From positions 42,691-106,690 of the forward strand of contig NZ_CAUASN010000005.1 of the NCBI RefSeq assembly GCF_958431955.1: a stretch of 64,000 bases of DNA, given 5' to 3'. The position numbers and the translations under genes are program-made. Shown here in pieces: positions 17,755-26,057 of this stretch. The notes below the pieces were generated by a model. That model saw only the letters and a program-made list of their open reading frames with translations, did no database searches and had not been told where the DNA came from. The stretch's first letter is position 1, and each line of letters opens with the position of its first letter. This DNA is from an uncultured Adlercreutzia sp. GTDB lineage: Bacteria > Actinomycetota > Coriobacteriia > Coriobacteriales > Eggerthellaceae.

Positions 17755-18548
17755 GGGCGCGTCTCCTTCGCGGCGTCGGCCGCCACGGCGCGCTGGTAGA
17801 AGCCCGGGGTCATGCCCAGCCGCTCTTTGAAGGCGCGCGTCAGATGGGCCTGGTCGGAGAAGCCGGCCGCGCAGGCGGCCTCGGCGCAGCTCGCTCCGGC
17901 GGCCAGGATCTCCCGGGCGCGTTCCACCCGCAGCGAGGCGAGGTAGCGCATGGGCGTGATGCCGAAGGCGGCGCTGAAGGTTCGCAGGGCACGGTACTTG
18001 TCGAGGCCGGCGGCGGCTGCCACCTCATCGAGGCGCACGGTTTGCGACGCGTGGTCGCGCAGATAGGAGGCCATGGTCTGAGCCGAGTGGTCGCAGGGCG
18101 CGGCTTCCCGCGAAACCGCCAGCTGTCCCACGAGCAGGCAGATCGCCTCCTCGAGGCGCTCGTCGTCGGGGACGGGCGCATCCACGAGCGCGGCGATGTC
18201 GTCCATGCGGGCCGCGGCTGCGGGATCTTTCACCACGGGGCCGCGCAGGGGAGGGCAGTCGGCAACGCCCACGAGGGCCACGCTGTCGTAGACGAGCGGT
18301 CTTACGCCCTCCTGTGTGCAGCCGTGGACATCGCCGGGGTTCAGGGCCAGCAGGCATCCCGGATCGAGGCGGTAGCGCCGCCGCCTGCACTCGAGGAGCC
18401 GGCGCCCGTCGCGCATAAGGCCGATAACCGGGTAATCGTGGGCATGGGGCGCGAATGGCCGGTCGAGGCCGGCGAAACGGCGAAATTCGACGGTGCCGCC
18501 CAGGACGCAGCGCACTGATTCGGTATGTGGGGCGCGGGGTGCTTCCAT
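17751..18548 (-). CDS. AraC-family transcriptional regulator
   Basis: A 265-residue protein. The N-terminal cupin-like sensor is about residues 15-160, with an HAHDYPVIGLM segment and an NPGDVHGC segment as in AraC effector domains. The C-terminal double helix-turn-helix covers about 170-260 (DEVAAAAGLDKYRALRTF, then AEAACAAGFSDQAHLTRAFKERLGMTPGFY). The ATG at 18548 gives a family-typical start. It is first in a two-gene unit with the EamA permease. Ligand unknown. Confidence 0.92.
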   Translation of the reverse strand: MEAPRAPHTESVRCVLGGTVEFRRFAGLDRPFAPHAHDYPVIGLMRDGRRLLECRRRRYRLDPGCLLALNPGDVHGCTQEGVRPLVYDSVALVGVADCPPLRGPVVKDPAAAARMDDIAALVDAPVPDDERLEEAICLLVGQLAVSREAAPCDHSAQTMASYLRDHASQTVRLDEVAAAAGLDKYRALRTFSAAFGITPMRYLASLRVERAREILAAGASCAEAACAAGFSDQAHLTRAFKERLGMTPGFYQRAVAADAAKETRP

Positions 18549-18610
18549 AACGTGACCATGATAGGCGTTCCGCCGACGATTTCTTGCACGAAATTGCAGG
18601 GCCTCGGCCG

Positions 18611-19267
18611 CTAGCGCCACCAGGCGATGGCGATCTGAGTGCGGTTGCGCAGGCCGCATTTCTGGAGGATGGCCGAGATGTGGTTGCGCACGGTTCCCTC
18701 GGACAGGTACAGCGCGGCGGCTATCTCCCGGTTGTCCAGCCCCTCGGCGATGAGCTCGGCCACCTCGCGTTCGCGCTCGGTCAGGCTGCCGGCAAGGGCG
18801 CTGCCGCCGCCCAGGCTGCGGCCCGCGAGCGCCCCCATGCGCTCGCTCGCCTCGGCGCCCATGACGATCTGCCCGTCCATGACCGCGCGCAGGGCGCCTT
18901 CCAGGGTGGAGACCTCCTGCTTGATGAGGTATCCGCGGGCCCCCAGGGCCAGGGCGCGCACGATGTAGTCGTCGTCGGCGAAGGTGGTGAGGAACACCAC
19001 GCGGGCCTTCGGGTCGGCGGCCAGGATGCGCTCGGCTGCGGCGAGGCCCGAGGTGCGCGGCATGCGGATGTCCAGCAGCGCGATGTCGGGGCGGCAGGCG
19101 GCGTACAAGTCCGCGGCCTTCTCGCCCTCGGTGCTCGTGCCTGCCACGCGCACGGCGCCGCGGGCCTCCAGGATGGTGCGCAGCGACTGCACGATGAGCG
19201 GATCGTCGTCGACGAGGATCACGATGATGGCGTTGGCGTTGCCGGTGCTGTTGGCGTCGGCGCTCAT
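18611..19267 (-). CDS. NarL/FixJ-family response regulator
   Basis: A 218-residue regulator. The receiver domain is about residues 15-130, with acidic pocket DDD at 20-22, phospho-acceptor Asp66 in LLDIRMP and Lys near 115. The LuxR-type helix-turn-helix is at about 155-212 (LTEREREVAELIAEGLDNREIAAAL, then LSEGTVRNHISAILQK). It overlaps the kinase gene stop by 4 nt and is its cognate partner. The divergent three-gene ABC exporter is the likely target, an arrangement seen often with DesK-like kinases. Confidence 0.94.
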   Translation of the reverse strand: MSADANSTGNANAIIVILVDDDPLIVQSLRTILEARGAVRVAGTSTEGEKAADLYAACRPDIALLDIRMPRTSGLAAAERILAADPKARVVFLTTFADDDYIVRALALGARGYLIKQEVSTLEGALRAVMDGQIVMGAEASERMGALAGRSLGGGSALAGSLTEREREVAELIAEGLDNREIAAALYLSEGTVRNHISAILQKCGLRNRTQIAIAWWR

Positions 19268-20391
19268 GCGTCCTCCTGGGGCTTAGGGAAGGTGGCGAAC
19301 ACGCGGCTGCCCGTGCGCGGGGCGGCGAGCGGGGCGAAGGAGAAGGTGCCCCCGAGGGCCTCTGCCCGCTCGGCCATGGAGGTGAGCCCGAGGCCCGCGG
19401 TCGCCGGAGGGACCGCCGCCCGCGCCCCCGCGCTGCCCGGAGCCGCCTCGGCGCAGCCCGCGCGGCCGTCGTCTTCCACGATAAGCTGGTAGAAGCTGGG
19501 AAACTCCGTGACGAGCACCGTGGCATGGCGCGCCAGCCCGTGGCTCGAGGCGTTGGAGAGCGCCTCGCGCACGATGGCGATCACGGCGAGGCCTACGGGC
19601 CGCGGCAGGGCGCCGGCTTGGAACGAGAGGCTGCCGTCGAGCCCCGGGAACTCCGCGACGAGCGTCTCTAAGGCCGTGCGCGCGTCCAGGGCCGCGTCGT
19701 GCAAATCGTGCACCGAGGCGCGCACGGTGTCCAGGGCCTCGTGCAGGGTTTCCGCCACGGCGTCCAGGTCGCGGGCCACGGGCGTATCGGCACCGTGGGC
19801 TACGCTTACGGCCTGAACTTGCAGCACTGAGCGGGTGAGCAAATGCCCCACGTTGTCGTGGATTTCCCGGGCGATGCGCGCCCGCTCGCCGAGTACCGCG
19901 CAGCTGACTTCCAGATCTTGGCGCTCGGCCAGGTCGCGGGCACGCTCGGCGAGGGCGAGCCGCTCTTCCTGCACCGTGTCGCGCAGCGAGCGCAGGCGCT
20001 CCCGCTCCTCGGCGTTGCGCCGGGCGCGCCATCCCATGAGGCAGGCGAGCAGCCCCAAGGCCGCTGCGGCCGCGGCCAGCGCGAGGCTTCCCGCCACCGC
20101 ATTGCAGACGAGCGGAAGCGGCCACGCCCAGCGCAGGGCGCCGAGGCGGAAGGCCCAGGCCGCGTAGGCCGCCAGCGCCGCGAAGGCGGCCAGCGGGGGC
20201 ATCACGGCCGCCGCCGCGAGCAGGCCGCCCGCTGCGATGAGGCGCGTTGGCCTGCGCCTGGCGAGCTCGACGGTGCAGGCGGCGCATATAGCTGCGAGCA
20301 GCGAGGCCACGCTTGCGGGCCCGGCCGGCGCCAGAAGCGCGACGGGAATGCCCAGGGCCAGAAGAACGGTGTTGTCGATGGCGCGATCCAT
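19264..20391 (-). CDS. DesK/NarX-type sensor histidine kinase
   Basis: A 375-residue membrane kinase. About four hydrophobic helices occupy residues 8-120, followed by a cytoplasmic coiled-coil linker and a HisKA_3 dimerisation domain with phospho-acceptor His178 in ARIAREIHDNVGHLL. The HATPase domain is at about 260-370, with an N box in REALSNASSHG and a G box in GLGLTSMAERAEALGG. The start at 20391 has no Shine-Dalgarno, but a TATAAT 6 nt upstream suggests a leaderless mRNA. It is co-translated with the response regulator. Confidence 0.92.
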   Translation of the reverse strand: MDRAIDNTVLLALGIPVALLAPAGPASVASLLAAICAACTVELARRRPTRLIAAGGLLAAAAVMPPLAAFAALAAYAAWAFRLGALRWAWPLPLVCNAVAGSLALAAAAAALGLLACLMGWRARRNAEERERLRSLRDTVQEERLALAERARDLAERQDLEVSCAVLGERARIAREIHDNVGHLLTRSVLQVQAVSVAHGADTPVARDLDAVAETLHEALDTVRASVHDLHDAALDARTALETLVAEFPGLDGSLSFQAGALPRPVGLAVIAIVREALSNASSHGLARHATVLVTEFPSFYQLIVEDDGRAGCAEAAPGSAGARAAVPPATAGLGLTSMAERAEALGGTFSFAPLAAPRTGSRVFATFPKPQEDA

Positions 20392-20397
20392 GGGGCC

Positions 20398-20403
20398 ATT
20401 ATA
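20398..20403 (-). promoter_or_regulatory. Candidate leaderless promoter of the kinase/regulator operon
   Basis: On the minus strand TATAAT ends 6 nt before the kinase ATG, which would put the transcription start at or next to the start codon. No Shine-Dalgarno sequence is present and no convincing -35 was found. Confidence 0.4.
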
Positions 20404-20509
20404 AGGGCGCGCCACCCGGGCGGGCGAAAACCGTGACATTTGGCACTTCTGCCGCCGCCGCTCCCTTGGAATAATGCAATCAGCGAACCTGACGAGGGAA
20501 GGAGGGCCT

Positions 20510-21484
20510 GTGGATGCACGCACGGCATTCGGCGCCGAGCGCGCCGCGGGCGATATCGTGGCTGTGGAGAACCTGGTGAAGCGCTACGGCGACGTGGTGG
20601 CCCTGGACCACTTCAACCTGGCGATCGCCCGGGGCGAGATATTCGGGCTGCTCGGGCCCAACGGCTCGGGCAAGACCACGGCCATCAACTGCATTTTGCA
20701 GCTGCTCACCTACGACAAGGGCTCCATCTCGCTGTTCGGGCAGCCCATGGGCCCTACCCGCTACGACCTGAAGCGCATGATCGGCGTGGTGCCCCAGAAC
20801 GTGGCGCTGTTCGAGGAGCTCACCGTGCGCGAGAACATAGACTTCTTCTGCGCGCTGTACGTGGGCGAGGCCCGCGAGCGGGCGCGCCTGGTGGATGAGG
20901 CCATCGCGTTCGTGGGGCTTCAAGACTACGCGTCGTTTCGCCCGCGGAAGCTGTCGGGCGGCCTGCTGCGGCGTCTGAACATCGCCTGCGGCATCGCGCA
21001 CAAGCCCCGCCTTGCGTTTTTCGACGAGCCCACGGTGGCCGTGGATCCCCAGAGTCGCAACGCCATTCTGGAGGGCATCCGCGCCATGAACGAGGCCGGC
21101 TGCACCGTGGTGTACACGAGCCACTATATGGAAGAGGTGGAGGAGATCTGCTCGCGCATCATGATCATGGACCGGGGCCGCTCGGTGGCCGTGGGCACCA
21201 ATGCCGAGCTGAAGGCCATGGTCGGCGCCGGCGAGCGCATCCTCGTGGAGGTGGCGGCCCTTCCCGACGGCGCCCGCGGCCAGCTGGAGGCGCTGCCCCA
21301 CGTGCGGCGCGTGACCTACGCGGAGCCGGAGCTGGTCGTGCAATGCGAGCAGGGCGCGCACAATGTGGGTGATGTGCTGGCGGTGCTGGCGGCGGCGGGG
21401 CTGCCGCTGGGCCGCGTGTACGCCGAGCCGCCCACCTTGAACGACGTGTTCTTGGAAATCACCGGCAAAGAGCTGAGGGACTAG
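20510..21484 (+). CDS. ABC transporter ATP-binding protein (NatA/DrrA-like)
   Basis: A 324-residue ATPase. Walker A GPNGSGKT is near residue 56-63. The signature is LSGGL followed by LRRLNIACGIAHKPRL, and Walker B is LAFFDEPTVAVDPQSR. A 90-residue C-terminal domain typical of DrrA-like export ATPases follows. The GTG at 20510 is chosen because GGAAGGAGG lies 4 nt upstream; an ATG at 20474 precedes that site. It leads an operon with two ABC-2 permeases and is divergent from a two-component system that probably controls it. Confidence 0.92.
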   Translation: MDARTAFGAERAAGDIVAVENLVKRYGDVVALDHFNLAIARGEIFGLLGPNGSGKTTAINCILQLLTYDKGSISLFGQPMGPTRYDLKRMIGVVPQNVALFEELTVRENIDFFCALYVGEARERARLVDEAIAFVGLQDYASFRPRKLSGGLLRRLNIACGIAHKPRLAFFDEPTVAVDPQSRNAILEGIRAMNEAGCTVVYTSHYMEEVEEICSRIMIMDRGRSVAVGTNAELKAMVGAGERILVEVAALPDGARGQLEALPHVRRVTYAEPELVVQCEQGAHNVGDVLAVLAAAGLPLGRVYAEPPTLNDVFLEITGKELRD

Positions 21485-21492
21485 GAGGCGCC

Positions 21493-22677
21493 ATGGGCAC
21501 GCTGTTTGTCAGCACCCTGCGCGCGCTGCTGCGTGAGAGGGGGCTGTTCATCTGGTCGCTCGCCTTCCCCATGCTGATGGCGACCATCTTCATGTTCATG
21601 TTCGCGGGCATCGAGGACGCCACCGCGTTCGACCCGGTGCCCACGGCCGTGGTGGCCGACGAGGCGTGGGACGCATCGCCCTTTTCGGAAGTGGTGGAGG
21701 CCCTGGCCGAGCCGGGCGACGACCAGCTGCTGGAGGTGCGCGCCTTCGGCGATTCCCAGGAGGCCCTTCGCGCCCTGACGGGCGGCGAGGTGATGGGGGT
21801 GTTTGCCGTGGATGGCGGCGATGTGGAGCTGACGCTGTCTCCGGGGCTCCAGATAGGGGCCAGCACCTCGGCCGACGATGTCGACCGCACCATCCTGGAG
21901 TCGGTGGCGACGGCCTATGTGCGCGATGCCGACCTGATGGCGTTCCTCGCGATGACCGACCCGGCCCTGCTCGCCGACCCCGACCGCGTTGCCGCGGCCT
22001 TCGACGGGGAAGATGCCACCGAGGAGGTGTCGCTCACCCGCAGCGCCCCGGCGCAGACCGTGCGCTTCTACTACGCGCTCTTCGCCATGGCCGCCCTGTT
22101 CGGAGCCCAGATCGCCGTGTTCGCCATCTGCTGGACCCAGCCGAACCTGTCGCCCCTGGGCGCGCGCCGGGCGCTGGGGGCCATCGGGCGCACGCGCACC
22201 CTGGCGGCGACGCTTGGGGCCTGCTGGCTCGTGAGCTTCGGCTGCCTGGTCGTCGCGTTTCTGTACACGCGGTTGGTGGTGGGGGTCGATTTCGCCGGCC
22301 GGGAGGGGTGGTGCGTCGCGGGATTGGCCGCCGCTGCGCTTCTGGCCTGCGCGCTGGGCACCGCGCTCGGGACCCTTCCCAAGATCGATTTGGGGTCGAA
22401 GACGGGCATTCTCACGGGCCTCGTGTGCCTGCTGTCGCTGTTCACGGGGCTCTACGGCGAGCCGTGCATGGAACTGGCCGATCTGGTCGCGCGCGAGTTC
22501 CCCGTGCTGGCGTCGCTGAACCCCGCCAAGGCCATCTGCGACATGTTCTACAGCCTGTACTACTACGACGGGTTGGAGGTGTTCGCGGCGAACGTGGCCG
22601 AGATCGGCGTCTTTGCGGCGGTGCTGTTCGCCGTGGGAGCCCTGTTCATGAGGAGGCAGCGCTATGCGAGCCTGTAG
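21493..22677 (+). CDS. ABC-2 type transporter permease
   Basis: A 394-residue permease. One N-terminal helix (about residues 15-38) is followed by a large extracytoplasmic domain (about 40-185) and a cluster of five or six helices from 190 to the end, the YhfE/NatB-like ABC-2 plan. It lies 8 nt after the ATPase and overlaps the next permease by 14 nt. The two permeases would form a heterodimeric channel. Substrate unknown. Confidence 0.87.
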   Translation: MGTLFVSTLRALLRERGLFIWSLAFPMLMATIFMFMFAGIEDATAFDPVPTAVVADEAWDASPFSEVVEALAEPGDDQLLEVRAFGDSQEALRALTGGEVMGVFAVDGGDVELTLSPGLQIGASTSADDVDRTILESVATAYVRDADLMAFLAMTDPALLADPDRVAAAFDGEDATEEVSLTRSAPAQTVRFYYALFAMAALFGAQIAVFAICWTQPNLSPLGARRALGAIGRTRTLAATLGACWLVSFGCLVVAFLYTRLVVGVDFAGREGWCVAGLAAAALLACALGTALGTLPKIDLGSKTGILTGLVCLLSLFTGLYGEPCMELADLVAREFPVLASLNPAKAICDMFYSLYYYDGLEVFAANVAEIGVFAAVLFAVGALFMRRQRYASL

Positions 22678-23875
22678 GTACGCGCTTGAGATCGTGGCGA
22701 AGCATCCCATCTATCTCATCATATACGTGGGGTTTTTGAGCCTCATGGGCCTGTTCGTGACGAGCGGTCTGTACCCGCCGGCGATGTCGGACGAGTACGA
22801 GCCGGCCGAGATTCCCTTCGCGGTGATCGACCGCGACCAGTCCGAACTCTCGTGCTCGGTGGCGGCGTTTCTGGCGGAGCAGGGGCCCTCGGTGGAGGTG
22901 CCCGACGAGCTGCGGGCGTGCCAGGACGCCGTGGCCACGGGCGAGGTGCGCTACCTGCTCATCGTGCCTGAGGGGTTTCAGGAAAGCTTCCTGCAGGCGG
23001 CCCGCGAGCGCGCTGCCGCGCCGCGCCTTGAGACGGTGTTCAGCTTCGAATCGATGGGGGCGACGCTGGTGGACACCCAGGTGAACCAGTACCTGCAGCT
23101 GATCCGGGCCGCCGCTGCCCTGCAGCCAGAGGCCGATGCGGGCGCGGTTGTGGCCCAGGCCGAGGCCGCATCCGAGAAGGCCGCGACCATCCGGGAGGTT
23201 CCCGCGCCCGGCGAGGCGACCGGTTGCGAGGCCTTCATCTTCTACCTGAAGTGGAGCGCGTATCCCCTCACGGTGGCTGTGGTGGTGTCGGTGGGTATTC
23301 TCATGGGCGCCTTCAACCGCACCGATGTGCGCCGGCGCGTTACCGTGTCGCCCGCATCGGGGCTGTCCCTGGGCCTGCAGAAGGCCCTGGCGGGGCTCGT
23401 GGTGGCCCTGGGGGTATGCGCGGTCATCGTCGGTATCGGCCTGGCGGTCTTCGGCGATGCGGCCGCGGCGCTTCCTCCCGGTGCCCTGGCCGCCGTGTTG
23501 GGGCTCGTGCTGGCCTTTCTGCTGGTGCCGCTGGCCATCGCGTTTCTGCTGGGGCAGCTGGGCTGCGGCGAGAACGTGTCGAATACCGTGGGCAACATCG
23601 TCGGCATGGTGCTGTCGTTTCTTGGCGGGGTGTGGGTCAGCGCCGACCTTATGCCCGAGGCGGTGCGCACCGCGGCCATGTTCACGCCGGTGCACTGGCT
23701 CTGCACGGGGCTGGGCGCCGCGGCCGCCTCTGCCCCCGGCGGCGAGGTGCTGCTCTGCGCCGGGGTGATGGCGCTGTTCGCCGCAGCCGTCTTCGCCGTG
23801 GCGCTCGTGGCCGGCCGCCTGCGCGCCCAGACGAGCGAGGCCGGCGGCAACGCCGCCGCAGCGGCCCCGCGCTAG
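22664..23875 (+). CDS. ABC-2 type transporter permease
   Basis: A 403-residue permease with the same plan as the gene before it. It has an N-terminal helix near residues 15-38, an extracytoplasmic domain to about 190, then about six helices (near 205-225, 245-275, 285-310, 325-345, 355-385). The start lies inside the end of the previous gene, so translation is coupled. The last codons give an Ala/Gly-rich tail. Relic insertion-sequence DNA begins within about 10 nt of the stop, so no native terminator remains. Confidence 0.86.
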   Translation: MRACRYALEIVAKHPIYLIIYVGFLSLMGLFVTSGLYPPAMSDEYEPAEIPFAVIDRDQSELSCSVAAFLAEQGPSVEVPDELRACQDAVATGEVRYLLIVPEGFQESFLQAARERAAAPRLETVFSFESMGATLVDTQVNQYLQLIRAAAALQPEADAGAVVAQAEAASEKAATIREVPAPGEATGCEAFIFYLKWSAYPLTVAVVVSVGILMGAFNRTDVRRRVTVSPASGLSLGLQKALAGLVVALGVCAVIVGIGLAVFGDAAAALPPGALAAVLGLVLAFLLVPLAIAFLLGQLGCGENVSNTVGNIVGMVLSFLGGVWVSADLMPEAVRTAAMFTPVHWLCTGLGAAAASAPGGEVLLCAGVMALFAAAVFAVALVAGRLRAQTSEAGGNAAAAAPR

Positions 23876-23883
23876 GGAGGCGG

Positions 23884-23968
23884 TGCGGGCTGCTCGCGCG
23901 TTGGCCTGGACTCGGGCGTGGCCTTCTGGGATGCGGGAGCCTGCGCCCCCCCCATCGACTTTACGCCG
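23884..23968 (+). mobile_element. Relic 3' end of a second ISLre2-like copy
   Basis: This stretch matches the 3' end of the intact transposase gene and its right terminus (about 25520-25599) with scattered substitutions. The shared landmarks are the codons for GLDSG-AF, then GATGCGGGAGCCT, the C-run and ACTTTACGCCG. The stop codon of that reading is lost (TAG to TGG). It is therefore the right end of a degraded copy in the same orientation, 14 nt before the intact element. Confidence 0.75.
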
Positions 23969-23982
23969 TCCCCGCTGCCCCT

Positions 23983-25599
23983 CGGCGTAAAGTTTTTGGG
24001 GGGGCGCAGCGCGGCGTGAGCCGCGCCGGGGACGAGGGAGGGCGCGGCCCTTCCGAGGACCGGCCTGTCAATGAGAAAGAGGTTCCCCTATCCTTTTGTT
24101 CGACCAAGAACGGAGAAAAGGAGAACCTCGTGGACAATGATAGCAGCTTGAGGGAGGCGGCAGTGGCCTCGATGGCGGAGATGTTCCTGTCCAGCGCCAG
24201 GGGCGCTGCCGACTTCGCGGCCTTCGAGGACGCGGCCATGGCCGCCGGCCACTCGATGATGGCCGAGGCCATGGGGCGGGCTCTCGAGGCCAGGGACGCG
24301 GAGCTGTCGGCCGGCAGGCCGGCGGGGCTGCGCCTGCGCGACCTCAGGGAGCGCACGCTGGCCACCGAGGTCGGCGACGTCTCCTTCTCGCGCCGCCGCT
24401 ACCGCGACGGGTCCGGAGGGGCCGTCTACCTCCTCGACGACGCCCTCGACCTGCCCTGGGGCGCCCGCGTCTCCCCGGGCGCGGCGGCCTTCCTGGTCGC
24501 GGCCGGCACCATGGCCTCCTACGCCCGCACCGCCTCGCTGCTGGCCCGCCGCGGCTCGCACGTGAGCGCGACGGCGGTGATGGGCTGCCTGCGGTCGGCC
24601 GGCGCGCTGTGCGCCGAGGAGGACGAGGCCGCGGCCGAGTCGCTCTACTCCGACGGCGTCGTCCCCGACGCCGAGCGCGAGCGGGCCTGCCTGCTCGTGG
24701 AGGCCGACGGCACCTTCTTCAGCCTGCAGCGCCCCGCCGAGGGGGCGCCCCGCCGCGTCGAGCTCAAGGCGATGGCGGCCTACGAGGGCAAGGTGGCCGA
24801 GGGGCGCAAGGCGCGCCGGGTCGCCCCCCTCCACCACGCCGTCGTCGGCACCGCCGGCGAGCTGTGGTCGCAGGGCGTGGCGGCCATGGGCTCGCGCTGG
24901 GACCTGTCCAGGCTGGAGCGGGTGCACCTGGGCGGCGACGGCGAGCCGTGGTGCTCGGCGCTGGGCGCGTGGCTCCCGCGGGCCGAGGTCGTCTTCCGCC
25001 TCGATCCCTTCCACGTGAACCGCGCGATCCTCGCCGCGCTGCCGGACAGGCGCCTGGCGGCGATGCTGATCGGGCTGGTCCGCGACGGCGGCGCGGAGGC
25101 GGCCGTGGCGCTGCTCAAGGGCGCGCGCGACCTGGGGCTGGCCCGGGAGCGGGCGGGCGCCGCGGCGATCGGGTACCTGGAGGGGAACCTGGCCTCGGTC
25201 GCCGCGGCGGGGCCCTCGCTCGGCACGATGGAGTCCGACAACCAGCACCTGTACGGCGCGAGGATGGACTCGGTGCCGTGCGGGTGGTCGGAGGCGGGCG
25301 CCTGCGACATGGGGCGCCTCGTGAGCCGCCGCGAGAGCGGCCGGGCCGTCCCGCGCATGACCCGCGAGCGCTCGGCGACGCCCCGCCGCAGGGGTCGCCG
25401 GGAGGCCTGCGAGCTGCGGTCGCTGGAGCGCGGCGGGGCGAGGGCCTCGGAGGTGGTACAATCCGTCGGGAGCGGGTACGAGCCGCCCCATCGCGCCAGC
25501 GTGGCGCAGATGGCGCCCGTCGTGCCGCTCGCGGCCGGCCTGGACTCGGGCATGGCCTTCTAGGATGCGGGAGCCTCCGCCCCCATCAACTTTACGCCG
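23983..25599 (+). mobile_element. ISLre2-like insertion sequence
   Basis: A 1617-bp element with one transposase gene. Its ends are imperfect inverted repeats of about 25 bp: left CGGCGTAAAGTTTTTGGGGG from 23983, right complement of CGGCGTAAAGTTGATGGGGG ending at 25599. Size and end length agree with the ISLre2 family. The flanks do not form a simple 9-bp target duplication. Instead a similar TCCC(C)GCTGCCC segment follows both the relic right end and the intact right end, suggesting a head-to-tail tandem copy that later decayed. It lies between an ABC operon and the tRNA-Val promoter. Confidence 0.8.
24130..25563 (+). CDS. ISLre2-family (UPF0236) transposase
   Basis: A 477-residue protein with features of the ISLre2/UPF0236 family: a DVSFSRRRYRD segment near residue 90, LVEADGTFFSLQR near 190, FRLDPFHVNRAI near 300 and the C-terminal MESDNQHLYGARMDSVPCGWS block near 370. 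Family transposases are DDE-type; the Asp in EADGTF and in the GGDGEPW segment are likely part of the acidic triad. The GTG at 24130 follows AAAAGGAG. The frame is intact, so the element may be active. Codon use is extremely GC-biased. Confidence 0.85.
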   Translation: MDNDSSLREAAVASMAEMFLSSARGAADFAAFEDAAMAAGHSMMAEAMGRALEARDAELSAGRPAGLRLRDLRERTLATEVGDVSFSRRRYRDGSGGAVYLLDDALDLPWGARVSPGAAAFLVAAGTMASYARTASLLARRGSHVSATAVMGCLRSAGALCAEEDEAAAESLYSDGVVPDAERERACLLVEADGTFFSLQRPAEGAPRRVELKAMAAYEGKVAEGRKARRVAPLHHAVVGTAGELWSQGVAAMGSRWDLSRLERVHLGGDGEPWCSALGAWLPRAEVVFRLDPFHVNRAILAALPDRRLAAMLIGLVRDGGAEAAVALLKGARDLGLARERAGAAAIGYLEGNLASVAAAGPSLGTMESDNQHLYGARMDSVPCGWSEAGACDMGRLVSRRESGRAVPRMTRERSATPRRRGRREACELRSLERGGARASEVVQSVGSGYEPPHRASVAQMAPVVPLAAGLDSGMAF

Positions 25600-25617
25600 T
25601 CCCGCTGCCCTTGGCGT

Positions 25618-25646
25618 TTGCCCTGAGCGGGAACTTGTGGCACAAT
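25618..25646 (+). promoter_or_regulatory. tRNA-Val promoter
   Basis: TTGCCC at 25618-25623 and CACAAT at 25641-25646 are separated by 17 nt and end 33 nt before the tRNA. The -35 lies only 18 nt from the right end of the insertion sequence. Confidence 0.6.
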
Positions 25647-25678
25647 ACCCATTCGCGCGCCTGGCGCGCAACATATCC

Positions 25679-25753
25679 GGTCGCGTGGCGCAGCGGGAGC
25701 GCAGGTGCCTTACAAGCACAAGGTCGGGGGTTCAAATCCCTCCGCGACCACCA
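25679..25753 (+). tRNA. tRNA-Val (anticodon UAC)
   Basis: A full cloverleaf can be drawn. The acceptor is GGTCGCG/CGCGACC, the D stem GCGC/GCGC and the anticodon loop CTTACAA with TAC at 25711-25713. The T stem is GGGGG/CCCTC with loop TTCAAAT, and an A discriminator is followed by an encoded CCA. The top pair of the anticodon stem (27-43) is a G.A mismatch. A strong terminator follows. Confidence 0.93.
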
Positions 25754-25762
25754 GAAGTATTC

Positions 25763-25803
25763 GCAGGTCATCGCCTATTTCTGAGGCGGTGGCCTGCTTT
25801 CGT
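25763..25803 (+). terminator. Terminator after tRNA-Val
   Basis: A 13-bp stem with two G.U pairs (25763-25775 with 25785-25797) and a 9-nt loop, followed by TTTCGTTT. It lies 9 nt after the tRNA. Confidence 0.85.
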
Positions 25804-25898
25804 TTCCCGATGATTCCCGCGCACTTCCCCTCGAGCCTCGATCCTGCTCCGGCGGGGCTCGCGGGAGTTCGCTGCGATGGCGAGGGGCCTGGCGCGGG

Positions 25899-25994
25899 CA
25901 TGTTCCCGGGAATGGAACGGGAGTCGGGTGGGTCGTGAGCGGTGTCCGGGCGCGACGCCGGCGGGGTGCGGGGCGGGAGCTAAATGCGAACTTG
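25899..25994. repeat. Intergenic GC-rich repeat, copy A
   Basis: This lies in the 300-nt leader between the tRNA terminator and the Tad cluster. It contains ATGTTCCCG, GCGACGCCGGCGGGG, GTGCGGGG and AAATGCGAACT in the same order as the gap at 44950-45043, and partly as that at 52308-52374. It has no start-stop coding logic and no clear dyad. The rest of the leader shows no other feature. Confidence 0.4.
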
Positions 25995-26057
25995 CGGAGT
26001 CATTTCCACGGTTTTGGGAGCGCATACTGCCGGTGTTTCCAAAGGACGGGAGATGAC

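Noticed and set aside
23974..25608. A 9-bp target-site duplication flanking the IS
   Set aside because: The 9 bp on the left (GCTGCCCCT) and right (TCCCGCTGC) of the proposed ends differ. The shared CGCTGCCC is out of register and better explained by a tandem relic.
24088..25719. A 543-codon minus-strand frame over the IS transposase
   Set aside because: It extends into the tRNA gene and is low-complexity. The plus-strand ISLre2-type transposase explains the region.
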